From positions 397,968 through 461,967 of the forward strand of contig NZ_VEWK01000004.1 in NCBI RefSeq assembly GCF_006376675.1: 64,000 nucleotides of DNA. Reading direction: 5' to 3'. The DNA is from Brucella pecoris (GTDB taxonomy: Bacteria; Pseudomonadota; Alphaproteobacteria; Rhizobiales; Rhizobiaceae). The position numbers and the translations under genes were made by a program. The notes beneath the pieces were generated by a model. The model saw only the letters and a program-made list of their open reading frames with translations, did no database searches and was not told where the DNA came from. This document shows, piece after piece, positions 1 through 8,644 of this stretch (the stretch's first letter is position 1; every line of letters starts with the position of its first letter).

Positions 1-286
1 AGGTGCCGAGCAGATAGACGCCTTCATAGACGGCATTGGCGCGGAACATCGGGAAGACGAAATCGCGCACGAATTCTTCGCGTACGTCCTCGATGAAGAT
101 TTCCTTGATGCCCAGCATTTCCGCCTTCTTGCGGGCTGGCTCAAGTTCTTCACCCTGGCCCAGATCGGCAGTAAAGGTCACGACTTCCGCGCCCAATTCC
201 GTCTGAAGCCACTTCAGGATGATCGAGGTGTCGAGGCCGCCCGAATAGGCGAGAACGACTTTCTTAACGTCTTTCCACTTGCTCAT
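1..286 (-). CDS. argG: Argininosuccinate synthase, N-terminal part (runs off the window)
   Basis: The first 95 residues of argininosuccinate synthase are visible; the rest lies left of base 1. The enzyme joins citrulline and aspartate using ATP in the cytoplasm, the penultimate step of arginine synthesis. The start reads [21 protein letters not shown], and the SGGLDTS loop at residues 15-21 is the PP-loop ATP-binding motif of this family. The following stretch, including DLGQGEE and the [12 protein letters not shown] region, also fits ArgG. The start at the ATG ending at 286 matches the usual family N-terminus. It is transcribed leftward and the next gene is about 130 bp away. Confidence 0.95.
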
Positions 287-416
287 AGTTCACTTCCGTC
301 TGATGCGGTGCCGGTTGGAGCGGGAACTCCAACAGATATATCCGCAAGTCTTTTATCAGTTGCCAAGCCGCGTGCAAGCCGAAGGGCTGCGACTTATCGC
401 TAAAACTGATGCGGTA

Positions 417-716
417 TCATGTAGCCTGCGGCTTGCCGACTTCATAAACAACGAGATTGCGGTCGCCTATACCAAGCTCAGGCCATGCCGCGCGCCATTC
501 GGCAATATGGGCGGAGGCGAAATGCCGGTCGAGCGAAGCACGGTCGCGCCACATCTCCTTCACATGGACGAGGCCCGGCTCGAGAATGTCAGCGGCATAG
601 CCATAATCCACGCAGCCATCCTCCGCCCGACTGGCCGAGATCATGCGCTGCATGGCCTCGCGCGCTTTTGCAAGGTTTTCCGGCGGCAGGCGGACGGTCC
701 CTATGATCAGCAGCAT
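417..716 (-). CDS. Antibiotic biosynthesis monooxygenase (ABM) domain protein
   Basis: A small protein of 99 residues with the dimeric ferredoxin-like ABM fold pattern: beta strand MLLIIGTVRL, helix, then a region EPGLVHVKEMWRDRASLDRHFASAHI typical of YgiN/ABM proteins. Members include quinol monooxygenases and heme-degrading enzymes, but many have no known substrate. I chose the ATG at 716 because GGAGGT lies 4 bases upstream of it; an ATG 12 bases earlier is also in frame but that Shine-Dalgarno would lie inside its coding sequence. The exact reaction cannot be read from the sequence. Confidence 0.8.
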   Translation of the reverse strand: MLLIIGTVRLPPENLAKAREAMQRMISASRAEDGCVDYGYAADILEPGLVHVKEMWRDRASLDRHFASAHIAEWRAAWPELGIGDRNLVVYEVGKPQAT

Positions 717-789
717 TTCTACCTCCATTCGACTGTTTCATTTGCCGGGAAATTATTCTAGCGTGCGCCATCTCTTGGAGCACATTTCG

Positions 790-1449
790 ATGTCTTTTCT
801 GACAAACCTGACCTTCATTCCCGAATGGACGATCTTTGTCCAGTTCGCGATAGCAACCGCGATCCTTTCCATCACGCCCGGTCCTGACATGACGCTTTTC
901 GTCGGGCGCGCCCTTTCCGAAGGCAAGGCCGCAGGCTTTGCCTGCATGGCGGGCGCCAGCACCGGCATCGTCATTCACACCACCATGGTGGCGCTCGGCC
1001 TTTCGGCGCTCATTCTGGCTTCGCCTGCAGCCTTTACGGCGCTGAAAGTGGTGGGGGCTGGCTATCTGGTCTGGCTGGCCGTGCAGGCGATCCGCAAGGG
1101 CTCGGCCTTCTCGCCGGAAAAGAATGGTGGCAAGAAGCATACGCTGTTCCAGAACTGGTTGACCGGCCTCGGCATCAATCTTCTGAACCCGAAGATCATC
1201 CTGTTCAACATGACCTTTCTGCCGCAGTTCGTCTCCGCACATGACCCGCATGCCATGGGCAAATTGTTCTTCCTCGGCCTGTCATTCATTCCGATGGCGC
1301 TGCCCTTCACCATTCCGATGGTGGTGGCGGCAGATCGTTTCGCCGGACTCCTCAAGAAGAACCCGACTGTGACGCGCATCGTGGACTGGATGTTTGCGGG
1401 CGTATTCTCGGCCTTCGCGCTGAAGATCATCACCGCACAGGCAAAATAA
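790..1449 (+). CDS. LysE/RhtB family amino-acid exporter
   Basis: A 219-residue inner-membrane protein with about six hydrophobic segments. The N-terminal ITPGPDMTLFVGRALSEG stretch is the conserved LysE/RhtB signature, and NLLNPKIILFNMTFLPQFV in the middle is the second hallmark of the family. Members export amino acids and related metabolites by proton exchange; the substrate here is unknown. An in-frame ATG at 643 exists, but it would overlap the divergent ABM gene and add a tail unlike the family, so the ATG at 790 is preferred. A second LysE-type gene lies at 46890-47501. Confidence 0.88.
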   Translation: MSFLTNLTFIPEWTIFVQFAIATAILSITPGPDMTLFVGRALSEGKAAGFACMAGASTGIVIHTTMVALGLSALILASPAAFTALKVVGAGYLVWLAVQAIRKGSAFSPEKNGGKKHTLFQNWLTGLGINLLNPKIILFNMTFLPQFVSAHDPHAMGKLFFLGLSFIPMALPFTIPMVVAADRFAGLLKKNPTVTRIVDWMFAGVFSAFALKIITAQAK

Positions 1450-1454
1450 ATCGC

Positions 1455-1958
1455 CTATTCAGCCGGGCGGGTTAAAAGCCGTCCGGCATTGCGCCCGGCC
1501 AACAGCCAGTAGACGAAGCTGCCGACGACACCGGCGCCTGCAATGGCTGCGATCCAGAGCGAACTTTCGGGCACGCTCCGACCATCGCTGAACGGAAGCG
1601 ATGCGCCTGCGGCGGCAAGCCCGATCAGGGCACCCGCAACGCAGTAGAACAGCGACGACTTGTAACCGCGCGCCTCAGCCAGAATGATGAGGATGAGAGC
1701 TGGCACAAAGCTGAACCCGCCAGCCATCGCGGCAAGAACGAAGCCGCCGACGAAAACAGCGCTCCAGAAGCTGGTAGCAGCCCAAAGTGAACCGGTGTCT
1801 ATATCGCTCGCCATCATGACGAAATCGTTCATGAAGGAATCGACCCCAAGGGTGCGGAAAAGGATGGCGGCCAGAAACCAGCCAGCCACCAATACGCTAC
1901 AGCAATAGCCGAACACGATGATGACGAAGCGCGTTATGTAGTCGAAAGTATCGTTCAA
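1455..1958 (-). CDS. Small membrane protein of unknown function
   Basis: A 167-residue protein with four to five hydrophobic segments (around residues 9-35, 58-95, 100-118 and 132-152) and a short C-terminal tail ending ...LLTRPAE. I do not recognise a family. It begins 18 bp after the end of rlmN on the same strand, so the two are probably co-transcribed. It converges with the LysE exporter gene, whose stop is only 5 bp away. Confidence 0.75.
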   Translation of the reverse strand: MNDTFDYITRFVIIVFGYCCSVLVAGWFLAAILFRTLGVDSFMNDFVMMASDIDTGSLWAATSFWSAVFVGGFVLAAMAGGFSFVPALILIILAEARGYKSSLFYCVAGALIGLAAAGASLPFSDGRSVPESSLWIAAIAGAGVVGSFVYWLLAGRNAGRLLTRPAE

Positions 1959-1976
1959 GCGCGCTCACCCATCGGT

Positions 1977-3212
1977 TTACTCACCATGCCCGGCAATCAT
2001 CATGGCTTCGAGCGCAAGGCGTTCGCTCTTGCGCATGCGCTCCGATTCCGACTTAAGCTGGCCGCAGGCAGCAAGGATGTCGCGGCCGCGCGGCGTGCGG
2101 ATCGGTGATGCATAGCCAGCCGCGTTCACATAATCGGCAAATTTCTCGATCTGTTCCCACTCCGAGCACTGGTAATTCGTGCCAGGCCAGGGGTTGAACG
2201 GGATCAGGTTGATCTTGGCCGGAATGCCCTGCAAAAGCTTCACCAGAAGCTTGGCATCCTCAAGGCTGTCATTGATGTCCTTCAGCATCACATATTCGAA
2301 GGTGATGCGCTTGGCATTGGACAGGCCCGGATATTCGCGACAAGCCTTGATGAGCTGTTCCAGTGGATACTTCTTGTTGATCGGCACCAGAATGTCGCGC
2401 AACTCGTCGCGCACGGCATGCAGCGAAATGGCAAGCATGACGCCGATCTCGTCGCCGGTGCGATAGATTTCCGGCACGACACCGGAGGTCGAAAGCGTGA
2501 TGCGGCGCTTGGAGAGAGACAGGCCGTCGCCATCGGAGGCGATCAGCAGGGCCTTCTTCACTTCCTCGAAATTATAGAGCGGCTCGCCCATGCCCATCAT
2601 CACGACATTGGTGATCTTGCGGCCTTCGGCGGGAACCATGGCACCGTCGGGCGTATCCTTGTCCGGGAAATCGCCGAGCCGGTCGCGGGCGGTCAAAAGC
2701 TGCGCCAGAATTTCTTCCGAGGTCAGATTGCGCACCAGCTTCTGCGTGCCGGTATGGCAAAAAGAGCAGGTCAGCGTGCAGCCAACCTGGCTGGAAATGC
2801 ACAGCGTTCCGCGACCTTCTTCGGGAATATAGACGCATTCGATTTCGACCGGGCGGCCTGCGCCGCGCGGTGGAAAACGGAACAGCCACTTGCGGGTGCC
2901 GTCCTGCGAAATCTGTTCCTCGACCACTTCCGGGCGCGCAATGGTGAAATGCTGCGCCAGAAGGCTGCGCAAATCCTTGGAAATATTGCGCATGTCGGCG
3001 AAATCGGAAACGCCGCGCACATAGAGCCAGTGCCAAAGCTGGCTGATGCGCATTTTCGTCTGCCGCTCCGGCACGCCGACCTTTATCAGCGCTTCGGCCA
3101 TTTCCTCGCGCGACATGCCGATAAGCGACGGCTTTGCCTCCAGGCTGGCGCGCGCATGGCGGGCAAGCTGGTCGCGCGTATCATCAATGGTAAGGTCGAA
3201 CGAAATAGACAT
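1977..3212 (-). CDS. rlmN: Dual-specificity 23S rRNA A2503 / tRNA A37 C2-methyltransferase
   Basis: A 411-residue radical-SAM methyltransferase that adds a methyl group to C2 of A2503 in 23S rRNA and of A37 in some tRNAs. The CxxxCxxC cluster that binds the 4Fe-4S centre is at Cys145, Cys149 and Cys152 ([12 protein letters not shown]). The C-terminal [11 protein letters not shown] motif holds the second catalytic cysteine near residue 383. The [10 protein letters not shown] and [11 protein letters not shown] motifs are also typical. Length is as expected for alphaproteobacterial RlmN. It heads a likely two-gene transcription unit with the small membrane protein downstream. Confidence 0.95.
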   Translation of the reverse strand: MSISFDLTIDDTRDQLARHARASLEAKPSLIGMSREEMAEALIKVGVPERQTKMRISQLWHWLYVRGVSDFADMRNISKDLRSLLAQHFTIARPEVVEEQISQDGTRKWLFRFPPRGAGRPVEIECVYIPEEGRGTLCISSQVGCTLTCSFCHTGTQKLVRNLTSEEILAQLLTARDRLGDFPDKDTPDGAMVPAEGRKITNVVMMGMGEPLYNFEEVKKALLIASDGDGLSLSKRRITLSTSGVVPEIYRTGDEIGVMLAISLHAVRDELRDILVPINKKYPLEQLIKACREYPGLSNAKRITFEYVMLKDINDSLEDAKLLVKLLQGIPAKINLIPFNPWPGTNYQCSEWEQIEKFADYVNAAGYASPIRTPRGRDILAACGQLKSESERMRKSERLALEAMMIAGHGE

Positions 3213-3423
3213 CTGTTTTCAACTGTTGGAGACGACGGCTGAAGCGCGTCGATAAGCTTCGCCAGATAATCTGGCCCGAATGCATGGATAAATAGGGTCC
3301 GGCACTTGGCTTTGCGACCCCTGTTGCGCGCGCTCTTAGCACACAATATCGCATTCGTCATCCCACATGAATCCGGCCACATGAAATCCGGTCTGTATGC
3401 AGGACGGCGGGGAGCGAAGCTAT

Positions 3424-3456
3424 AAAATCAAAAGCCGGGTTGTGCACCCGGCTTTG
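3424..3456 (-). terminator. Intrinsic terminator downstream of the IalB-like gene
   Basis: A perfect 10-bp stem (AAAGCCGGGT paired with ACCCGGCTTT, 5-base loop) lies 20 bp past the stop of the IalB-like gene. On the minus strand it is followed by TGATTTTA. Confidence 0.75.
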
Positions 3457-3477
3457 AAAGACTTCCAATCGCGTGGA

Positions 3478-3981
3478 TTATTTGCACTTCTGGATGGCTT
3501 TCAGCGCATCCGAAATACCCTTTAGCGAATAGGTGTAATTGGTTTTGGTGCCGCGCTTCGACTGTGCCTGCACCTTCATTTCCGAACCGCCGCGCATGGC
3601 TGCGATGAGCTGCGGCTCTTCCGCCGCATTCTCCATCCAGCCGGACTTGCCGTTGACGAACATGTTGAAGTTGCGGTTGCCGATGGAGACGACGACCTTG
3701 GCATTGGTGTTGAGGTCGTAACCGGCCATGAATTGGGGTTCGAACGAGATGTTCTGGCCGGGCTTCTGGCTCACGAGGAAGAAGTTGTCACCGTGATCGA
3801 CATTGGCCGGAGCCTTCTGGGTCGGTACGGAGAGGACATAACAGACCTTGCCGTTGCCCGACTGATAGCTGTAGGCGCCCCAGGCGTTGAACTGGCTGAT
3901 CTGGCTCGGGGTCTGGGCGAGTGCCGAGCCCGCCATCCCAATCATGAACACAGAAGCCGCGACGATCGATTTTCCAAGCAT
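3478..3981 (-). CDS. Invasion-associated locus B (IalB)-like secreted protein
   Basis: A 167-residue exported protein. Residues 1-22 form a signal peptide ending SALAQ. The mature part has the IalB pattern: FNAWGAYSY, then CYVLSVPTQKAP, a central FMAGYDL strand, and a final cysteine in KAIQKCK. The family is named after a Bartonella erythrocyte-invasion factor, but most alphaproteobacterial members have unknown roles, so function in invasion should not be assumed. It has its own terminator and is followed upstream by a 400-bp gene-free region with repeats. Confidence 0.82.
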   Translation of the reverse strand: MLGKSIVAASVFMIGMAGSALAQTPSQISQFNAWGAYSYQSGNGKVCYVLSVPTQKAPANVDHGDNFFLVSQKPGQNISFEPQFMAGYDLNTNAKVVVSIGNRNFNMFVNGKSGWMENAAEEPQLIAAMRGGSEMKVQAQSKRGTKTNYTYSLKGISDALKAIQKCK

Positions 3982-4194
3982 TGGTTTTTACCGGTTCTCT
4001 TTCGTTTGCTTCAAACTTGAATATCGGGATGCCGCCGTTCATCACGCCGTCCCGCTCAGTTGCCGATTAAATTGCCTTAATCTGGGTTACCAAACGGTGA
4101 AGTTTCGAAAGAAAACTTGAATGAGCAGCTAAGTCGCCCCGCCATCCCTTGGTTCCAGTTGAATTAAAAGAAAGCGGCGAGAGTTTGTTCGTGA

Positions 4195-4285
4195 GGATAA
4201 GGCAGTAGGGCAGTAGGAGATTAAGGCAGTATGTTAAAAAGGGAATAAGGGAATAGGGGAGTACGGGAATAGGAAAATAAGGGTG
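4195..4285 (+). repeat. Degenerate octamer-repeat array (HOOF-Print-like)
   Basis: This 91-bp stretch reads as decayed eight-base units such as AGGGCAGT, GGGAATAA, GGGGAGTA and CGGGAATA. AGGGCAGT is the unit of the Brucella hypervariable octamer (HOOF-Print) loci. The array has the opposite orientation to the clean array at 4341-4404, so the pair forms an inverted arrangement around a 55-bp spacer. It accounts for much of the gene-free region 3982-4390; the rest (3982-4194) shows no gene. Confidence 0.7.
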
Positions 4286-4340
4286 AAAACGGGCGTAAGT
4301 GATGCAGGGTTGTCACGATCACATAGCTGTGAACAGCCTC

Positions 4341-4404
4341 CCTTACTCCCTTACTCCCTTACTCCCTTACTCCCTTACTCCCTTACTCCCTTACTCCCTT
4401 ACTC
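4341..4404 (-). repeat. Perfect octamer tandem repeat, 8 copies (VNTR candidate)
   Basis: Eight exact head-to-tail copies of CCTTACTC (minus strand GAGTAAGG) run from 4341 to 4404. Arrays like this change copy number by slipped-strand replication and are used for Brucella strain typing. The stop codon of the YkvA-like gene falls inside the array in the copy nearest the gene, so a change in copy number should not alter the protein. Confidence 0.9.
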
Positions 4405-4771
4405 CCTCATCCTCGAGTGCCTGCCGGGCGGCGAGCCGGTGCGCAGGCGTGATGTGGGCACGAACGGCGGTCAGCGCCGCCATCAGCACGGCAACGTCGT
4501 CTGTGAAGCCGATACCAGCCAGAATATCGGGAATGGCGTCGAATGGCAGGACGAAATAGGCAAGTGCGGCCATCAGCGTCATGCGCACGCGGGTCGGTGT
4601 CTTCTGGTCGAGCGCGCAGTAATAGGCTGCAACCACCTCATCCATGAACGGTACCATGCGACCGGCGCGGCGCGCGGCCTTCCAGAATCCGTTCTTCACC
4701 CGTTCGCTGCGCTTCTTGAATTCGCTCTCGTTTCCGGGTTCGAGGATTTCACCGATTCTGACATCATCCAT
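4391..4771 (-). CDS. YkvA/DUF1232 family membrane protein
   Basis: A 126-residue protein with the DUF1232 core: ALAYFVLPFDAIPDILAGIG followed by DDVAVLMAAL (about residues 68-98). The hydrophobic PFDAIPD loop is the family signature. The function of this widespread family is not established. The last residues (EDEGVRE) are read from octamer repeat sequence and the TAA stop lies within the first repeat unit, so the C-terminus has been shaped by the repeat array. Confidence 0.85.
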   Translation of the reverse strand: MDDVRIGEILEPGNESEFKKRSERVKNGFWKAARRAGRMVPFMDEVVAAYYCALDQKTPTRVRMTLMAALAYFVLPFDAIPDILAGIGFTDDVAVLMAALTAVRAHITPAHRLAARQALEDEGVRE

Positions 4772-4944
4772 TCTCGTTCAACTCCTGTCGTCCCGATTCC
4801 AATCATCGAATGCGGTTGTGACCGGTTAAAAATGGGGAGTTTTTGCTGCCCTTGCAAGACCACGATGATTCCATCACCCGGTCACCTGCAAGAACCATCA
4901 GCTACAACGCTCTCGTCAAATCCCCAAAATACAGATTCGACCGG

Positions 4945-4972
4945 ATCGCTCCCGAAGCGCTTCGGGCGCGAT
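4945..4972. promoter_or_regulatory. Palindrome upstream of the unknown gene at 5027
   Basis: ATCGC-T-CCCGAAGCGCTTCGGG-C-GCGAT contains a perfect 16-bp dyad (4951-4966) with flanking arms that also pair. It lies 55 bp before the start of the next gene. It could be an operator or a transcribed hairpin; no binding protein is evident. Confidence 0.35.
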
Positions 4973-5026
4973 GGTCCCACCATGGTCCATTGCTGAATGG
5001 GCCGTGCCGAATGAATGGAGGTTTTG

Positions 5027-5524
5027 ATGCATCTGACCGGCTATGGGGAAAACTTCATCCGCAGCGACCGTTCAACACGGCTGTTTCGCGGCAACCAGTT
5101 GTTGGCCTCTGGAAGCGAAGATAATTACATCACCGTCGATCTGTTCGAGGCGGGATGCTACGATGCCGCCGTCTATCTGCGGTTTCTCTTCGGTGCCGGA
5201 ATTTCGCTCAATACGCTGCGCGGCACGTCCAGCCAGAACTGGATACCCATCTTGAATTTCAGGGCGGGTGAACAATGGAACGGCTATTCGGCGCTGCCGT
5301 TCGGTCAGGCAATCGGATTTTACGACGTTCAGGCTGGGCACATCTTCCATGCCGCCATTTCGCTTGGCGATGTTCATATCCGCGGCGTCCATGGCGGCAA
5401 ACTCGGGCAAAACTGGCAGGATCGCGTTAATCTGACCCGTATTCTTCCCTATTCGAGCCGCAACCCTGATGGTAGTTTCAACTACGAACGCCGCAAGATT
5501 TACGTCTATATTTCAAAGCTGTGA
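5027..5524 (+). CDS. Unknown protein, 165 residues
   Basis: No family is recognised. The protein begins MHLTGYGENF, has no signal peptide or clear membrane segment, and contains motifs such as DNYITVDLFEAGCYDAAVYLRFLFG and GVHGGKLGQNW. The ATG at 5027 is chosen because GGAGGT stands five bases before it; an in-frame ATG at 5015 overlaps that Shine-Dalgarno. Codon use resembles the neighbouring core genes. It converges with phhB, whose stop is 3 bp away. Confidence 0.72.
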   Translation: MHLTGYGENFIRSDRSTRLFRGNQLLASGSEDNYITVDLFEAGCYDAAVYLRFLFGAGISLNTLRGTSSQNWIPILNFRAGEQWNGYSALPFGQAIGFYDVQAGHIFHAAISLGDVHIRGVHGGKLGQNWQDRVNLTRILPYSSRNPDGSFNYERRKIYVYISKL

Positions 5525-5526
5525 GA

Positions 5527-5817
5527 TCAGACTATAGCATTCATCTTGCGCGCAAGCTTGATGTCGAGTTCCGTAATGCCGTTCTCGCTATGGGTTGCAA
5601 GCGTGACATCGACGCGGTTGTAGACATTGAACCATTCAGGGTGATGGTCGAGCTTTTCCGCATGGAGCGCTGCGCGTGTCATGAAACCGAAGGCGGCATT
5701 GAAATCCTTGAACTTGAAGCTTTTGGCAATCGCCTCGCGTCCGTCGACCTTCTGCCATCCATCCAGTTCGTTGAGCGCTTCATTCAGTTCGTTTTCCGTC
5801 AGCCGGTTGCGTGCCAT
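5527..5817 (-). CDS. phhB: 4a-hydroxytetrahydrobiopterin dehydratase (pterin-4-alpha-carbinolamine dehydratase)
   Basis: A 96-residue enzyme that dehydrates 4a-hydroxytetrahydropterin so that the cofactor of aromatic amino acid hydroxylases can be recycled. The family signature is clear: a histidine-rich [18 protein letters not shown] segment followed by VTLATH. The length matches the family (about 95-105). The start MARNRL at 5817 is preferred over an upstream in-frame ATG at 5883 that would overlap the divergent phosphatase gene. Confidence 0.92.
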   Translation of the reverse strand: MARNRLTENELNEALNELDGWQKVDGREAIAKSFKFKDFNAAFGFMTRAALHAEKLDHHPEWFNVYNRVDVTLATHSENGITELDIKLARKMNAIV

Positions 5818-5873
5818 CGTCTTTCGCCTATGTTGCGGTTCCTGAACTAACTTATCATGAGCGCGAGAGTTCC

Positions 5874-6383
5874 GTGACCACATCAGTTCCGACCAGCATT
5901 CTTTTCGTCTGTGCAGGCAATATCTGCCGTTCTCCGCTTGCCGAAGGCGTTATGGGGCATGTGCTGGAAAAGCGCGGCATCCGCCATGTGATGGTCGATT
6001 CTGCCGGAACCAACGGTTACCATACCGGCGAGGAACCGGATGAACGCTCCATCAGTGTTGCAGCGCGCCACGGTCTCGATATTTCCACGCAGCGCTGTCG
6101 ACAGTTGATCGCAGCCGATTTCAGCCGTTTCGATCTGATCCTAGGGATGGACCGCTACAATATGCGGATGATCGCTGAGCGACAGCCTGCAAATGCAAGC
6201 GCGCATATCGGGCTTTTCACCGAGATTGCCGAAGGGCGGGCGGTTGAAATCCCCGATCCCTATTATGGCGGGACCGGAGATTTCGAAAAGGTTTACCGGA
6301 TGGTTCTGGCGGCTTCCATCGCATTTGCCGACCAATTTTGGCCGGAACGGGCAACCAAAGGCCAGGCTTCCTCCACGATGTAG
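5874..6383 (+). CDS. Low-molecular-weight protein-tyrosine phosphatase
   Basis: A 169-residue phosphatase. The active-site loop CAGNICRS (CX5R, Cys13 to Arg19) is close to the N-terminus as in all members, and the general-acid loop IPDPYYGG lies near residue 130. It removes phosphate from tyrosine; its partner protein cannot be inferred. The GTG at 5874 is taken as the start because it gives the usual short tail before the CX5R loop. An in-frame ATG at 5811 would overlap phhB. Its last 91 bp overlap thpR on the opposite strand. Confidence 0.9.
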   Translation: MTTSVPTSILFVCAGNICRSPLAEGVMGHVLEKRGIRHVMVDSAGTNGYHTGEEPDERSISVAARHGLDISTQRCRQLIAADFSRFDLILGMDRYNMRMIAERQPANASAHIGLFTEIAEGRAVEIPDPYYGGTGDFEKVYRMVLAASIAFADQFWPERATKGQASSTM

Positions 6384-6883
6384 GGTCCGCCACCGACGGA
6401 ATCGCGTGACGACATCAGCACGAACCGTCCCACCTTGAAGGGCAGCGTCGCGAAGTTGCCGCGTGAGGAGAGATAGTGCACCACATCCTCGATGCGGGGA
6501 TTTCTCAACCGCGCCAGTGTCACATGGGGCGTGAACTTGCGCGGGTCGGCGGGAATGTGAAGCCGCTGGCAGATACGTTCGATTTCCGCCTGCAAAGCGT
6601 TGAGGTCAGGCGAGGGGGATACACCCGCATAGATGCTGTGCGGCTTTTTGGAGCCGAAAGCATTGACGCCCGACAGGTTGAGCATGAATTCAGGCCGCCG
6701 CACGCGATCCAGCGCATTGGCGATCTCGTCGGCCACGTGGCCTTCCACATCTCCGATAAAACGCAGCGTTATGTGGTAGTTTTCGACATCAATCCAGCGT
6801 GCGCCGGGGAGACCGCCTCGCAACAACGAGAGCGAAAGCGCGGCGTCGCGCGGGATTTCGAGGGCAGTGAAAAGACGCGGCAT
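6293..6883 (-). CDS. thpR: RNA 2',3'-cyclic phosphodiesterase (2'-5' RNA ligase family)
   Basis: A 196-residue protein of the 2H phosphoesterase superfamily. The two catalytic HxTx motifs are HITLRF near residue 38 and HVTLARL near residue 123. Members open 2',3'-cyclic phosphates and can join RNA ends through 2'-5' bonds; the physiological substrate is uncertain. The start MPRLFTALEIP matches the family N-terminus. The last 30 codons overlap the end of the tyrosine phosphatase gene in antisense. Confidence 0.9.
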   Translation of the reverse strand: MPRLFTALEIPRDAALSLSLLRGGLPGARWIDVENYHITLRFIGDVEGHVADEIANALDRVRRPEFMLNLSGVNAFGSKKPHSIYAGVSPSPDLNALQAEIERICQRLHIPADPRKFTPHVTLARLRNPRIEDVVHYLSSRGNFATLPFKVGRFVLMSSRDSVGGGPYIVEEAWPLVARSGQNWSANAMEAARTIR

Positions 6884-7064
6884 AAGGCATCCTCCTCGAA
6901 GCGTTCCATGCCAGAGCGCCGGGCATCCAAAGGATGCATAAAGGACACTCTAGCTTAGAGAGTCAGTGCATCGTTCCATCGAAGATGATTCGATATTTGC
7001 CGATGCAAACTCAGCGAATCAAAGTTTGAGTCCGGGAGCAAGCTGTTTATGCTCCCGACCGGCG

Positions 7065-7784
7065 TCAGCCTCCCGATGTCCCCTTGTTTTGTATTTCTGT
7101 CAGGCTCTTTTCGATCGTGGGCATAAAGTTGGACACCATCGTTTCGACGCCCTTTTCATTGGGGTGCATCCCATCCTCGAGCAGAAAATCCTTCCTGGTT
7201 GCTACGCCGTCGAGGAAAAACGGGTAGAGCGGCACGTCATATTTCTGTGCCAGCTTTGGATAAATCGGGTTGAACTTGGCGGCATAGTCCTTGCCCATGT
7301 TGGGCGGAGCCATCATGCCGGCAAGAATGACCGAGATGCCGCGCTGCTTCAGGCGCGCCAGCATTTCGTCAAGGTTCTTTTCGGTAATGTCGGGTTCGAT
7401 GCCGCGCAGCGCGTCATTCGCACCGAGTTCAAGAATAACAAGATCGGTTCCATCGGGGATCGACCAGTCGATGCGTGAAAGCCCGCCCGTGGTCGTGTCG
7501 CCCGACACGCCCGCATTCTCGATCGAAACCTCGACACCCTTGTCGTTGAGCGCCCTTTCAAGCTGCTGCGGAAAGGCGGCATTGGACGGCAGCAGATAAC
7601 CCGCCATGAGGCTGTCGCCGAAGCCGACGATTCTCACTTGCGACAATTGCTCGGTCGGCAGGGCGTCTTCAAGACCGGTCGGGTCTTCCTGCGCGCTTAC
7701 CGCAATGATGGGGCTTGCCGCCATAAAAGACGCAATCGCCGCAAAAATCGGGAGCCATACCGGAATTGAGAGTTTGAAACGCAT
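7065..7784 (-). CDS. SGNH/GDSL hydrolase, TesA-like arylesterase
   Basis: A 239-residue exported or periplasmic hydrolase. A hydrophobic signal segment occupies residues 7-28. The SGNH blocks follow: GDSLMAGY (nucleophile Ser, block I, near residue 57), GVSGDTTTGG (block II), ELGANDALRG (block III, Asn) and DGMHPNEKGV (block V, Asp and His). Relatives of E. coli TesA act on thioesters, lysophospholipids and aryl esters. It is divergent from the YbbA/YbbP-type transporter genes, the same arrangement as tesA-ybbA-ybbP in many bacteria. Confidence 0.92.
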   Translation of the reverse strand: MRFKLSIPVWLPIFAAIASFMAASPIIAVSAQEDPTGLEDALPTEQLSQVRIVGFGDSLMAGYLLPSNAAFPQQLERALNDKGVEVSIENAGVSGDTTTGGLSRIDWSIPDGTDLVILELGANDALRGIEPDITEKNLDEMLARLKQRGISVILAGMMAPPNMGKDYAAKFNPIYPKLAQKYDVPLYPFFLDGVATRKDFLLEDGMHPNEKGVETMVSNFMPTIEKSLTEIQNKGTSGG

Positions 7785-7915
7785 CGTCGAAAACCCATAT
7801 TTGAGGGGCTGTGGGCAACTGGCCCGCCGGACTTCTCTTCAATAATTGGCGCAACATAAGTTCAAATTTGTGGCGCGCTGTTTGGTTCTGAATATTCATA
7901 TAGGATAAAAACCGC

Positions 7916-8644
7916 GTGACGGAACAGGTTGTTGGCCCGATTATCGAACTTGAGAACGTTCATCTAACCCTTGGTCACGCCGCCTCATCGGTGCATGTGC
8001 TGAAGGGCGTTTCCCTTCATATTGCGCAAGGACAGTCGGCTGGCATCGTTGGTCCGTCTGGTTCCGGCAAGTCCACGCTGCTGATGGTTCTGGCCGGTCT
8101 GGAGCACGTCGATAACGGAACTGTGAAGATTGCCGGTCGGACGATCAGCCAGATGAGCGAAGATCAGGCCGCCGCTTTCCGTGGCGCCAATATCGGCATC
8201 GTGTTCCAGTCGTTTCATCTCATTCCCAACATGACCGCGCTCGAAAATGTCGCTGTGCCGCTGGAACTTGCCGGGCGCAGAGATGCTTTCGAGGTGGCCG
8301 AACGTGAATTGCGCGCCGTCGGGCTCGGCGAGCGCCTCACGCATTATCCATCCGAGCTTTCCGGCGGCGAACAGCAGCGCGTTGCGATTGCCCGCGCGCT
8401 TGCGCCGTCACCGAAAATCCTGATTGCGGATGAGCCGACCGGTAATCTCGACACCACGACGGGTCGCCAGATTGCCGATCTTCTGTTCGCCAAGCAGCGT
8501 GAAAACGGCCTCACCATGGTGCTTGTCACGCATGACCCGGCGCTTGCGGCGCGCTGCGACATCGAAATCCCGGTGCGCTCGGGCCGGATCGAGGAGCCTG
8601 CACAGGGCGGCTCCGTTCTCGAATCGCTGGCGGCTGGCGCATGA
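7916..8644 (+). CDS. ABC transporter ATP-binding protein, YbbA-like
   Basis: A 242-residue ATPase of the LolD/MacB class. Walker A is GPSGSGKST at residues 46-54, the signature is [15 protein letters not shown], and Walker B is [12 protein letters not shown]. The start is a GTG at 7916. The gene overlaps the next permease gene by 4 bp, so they form one unit. The pairing with a large FtsX-type permease and a divergent TesA-like esterase suggests a YbbA-YbbP system acting on envelope lipids or esters; the cargo is unknown. Confidence 0.93.
   Translation: MTEQVVGPIIELENVHLTLGHAASSVHVLKGVSLHIAQGQSAGIVGPSGSGKSTLLMVLAGLEHVDNGTVKIAGRTISQMSEDQAAAFRGANIGIVFQSFHLIPNMTALENVAVPLELAGRRDAFEVAERELRAVGLGERLTHYPSELSGGEQQRVAIARALAPSPKILIADEPTGNLDTTTGRQIADLLFAKQRENGLTMVLVTHDPALAARCDIEIPVRSGRIEEPAQGGSVLESLAAGA

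Noticed and set aside
4341..4404. Regular repeat array resembling a CRISPR
   Set aside because: Units are eight bases with no spacers; this is a tandem repeat, and no cas genes are present.
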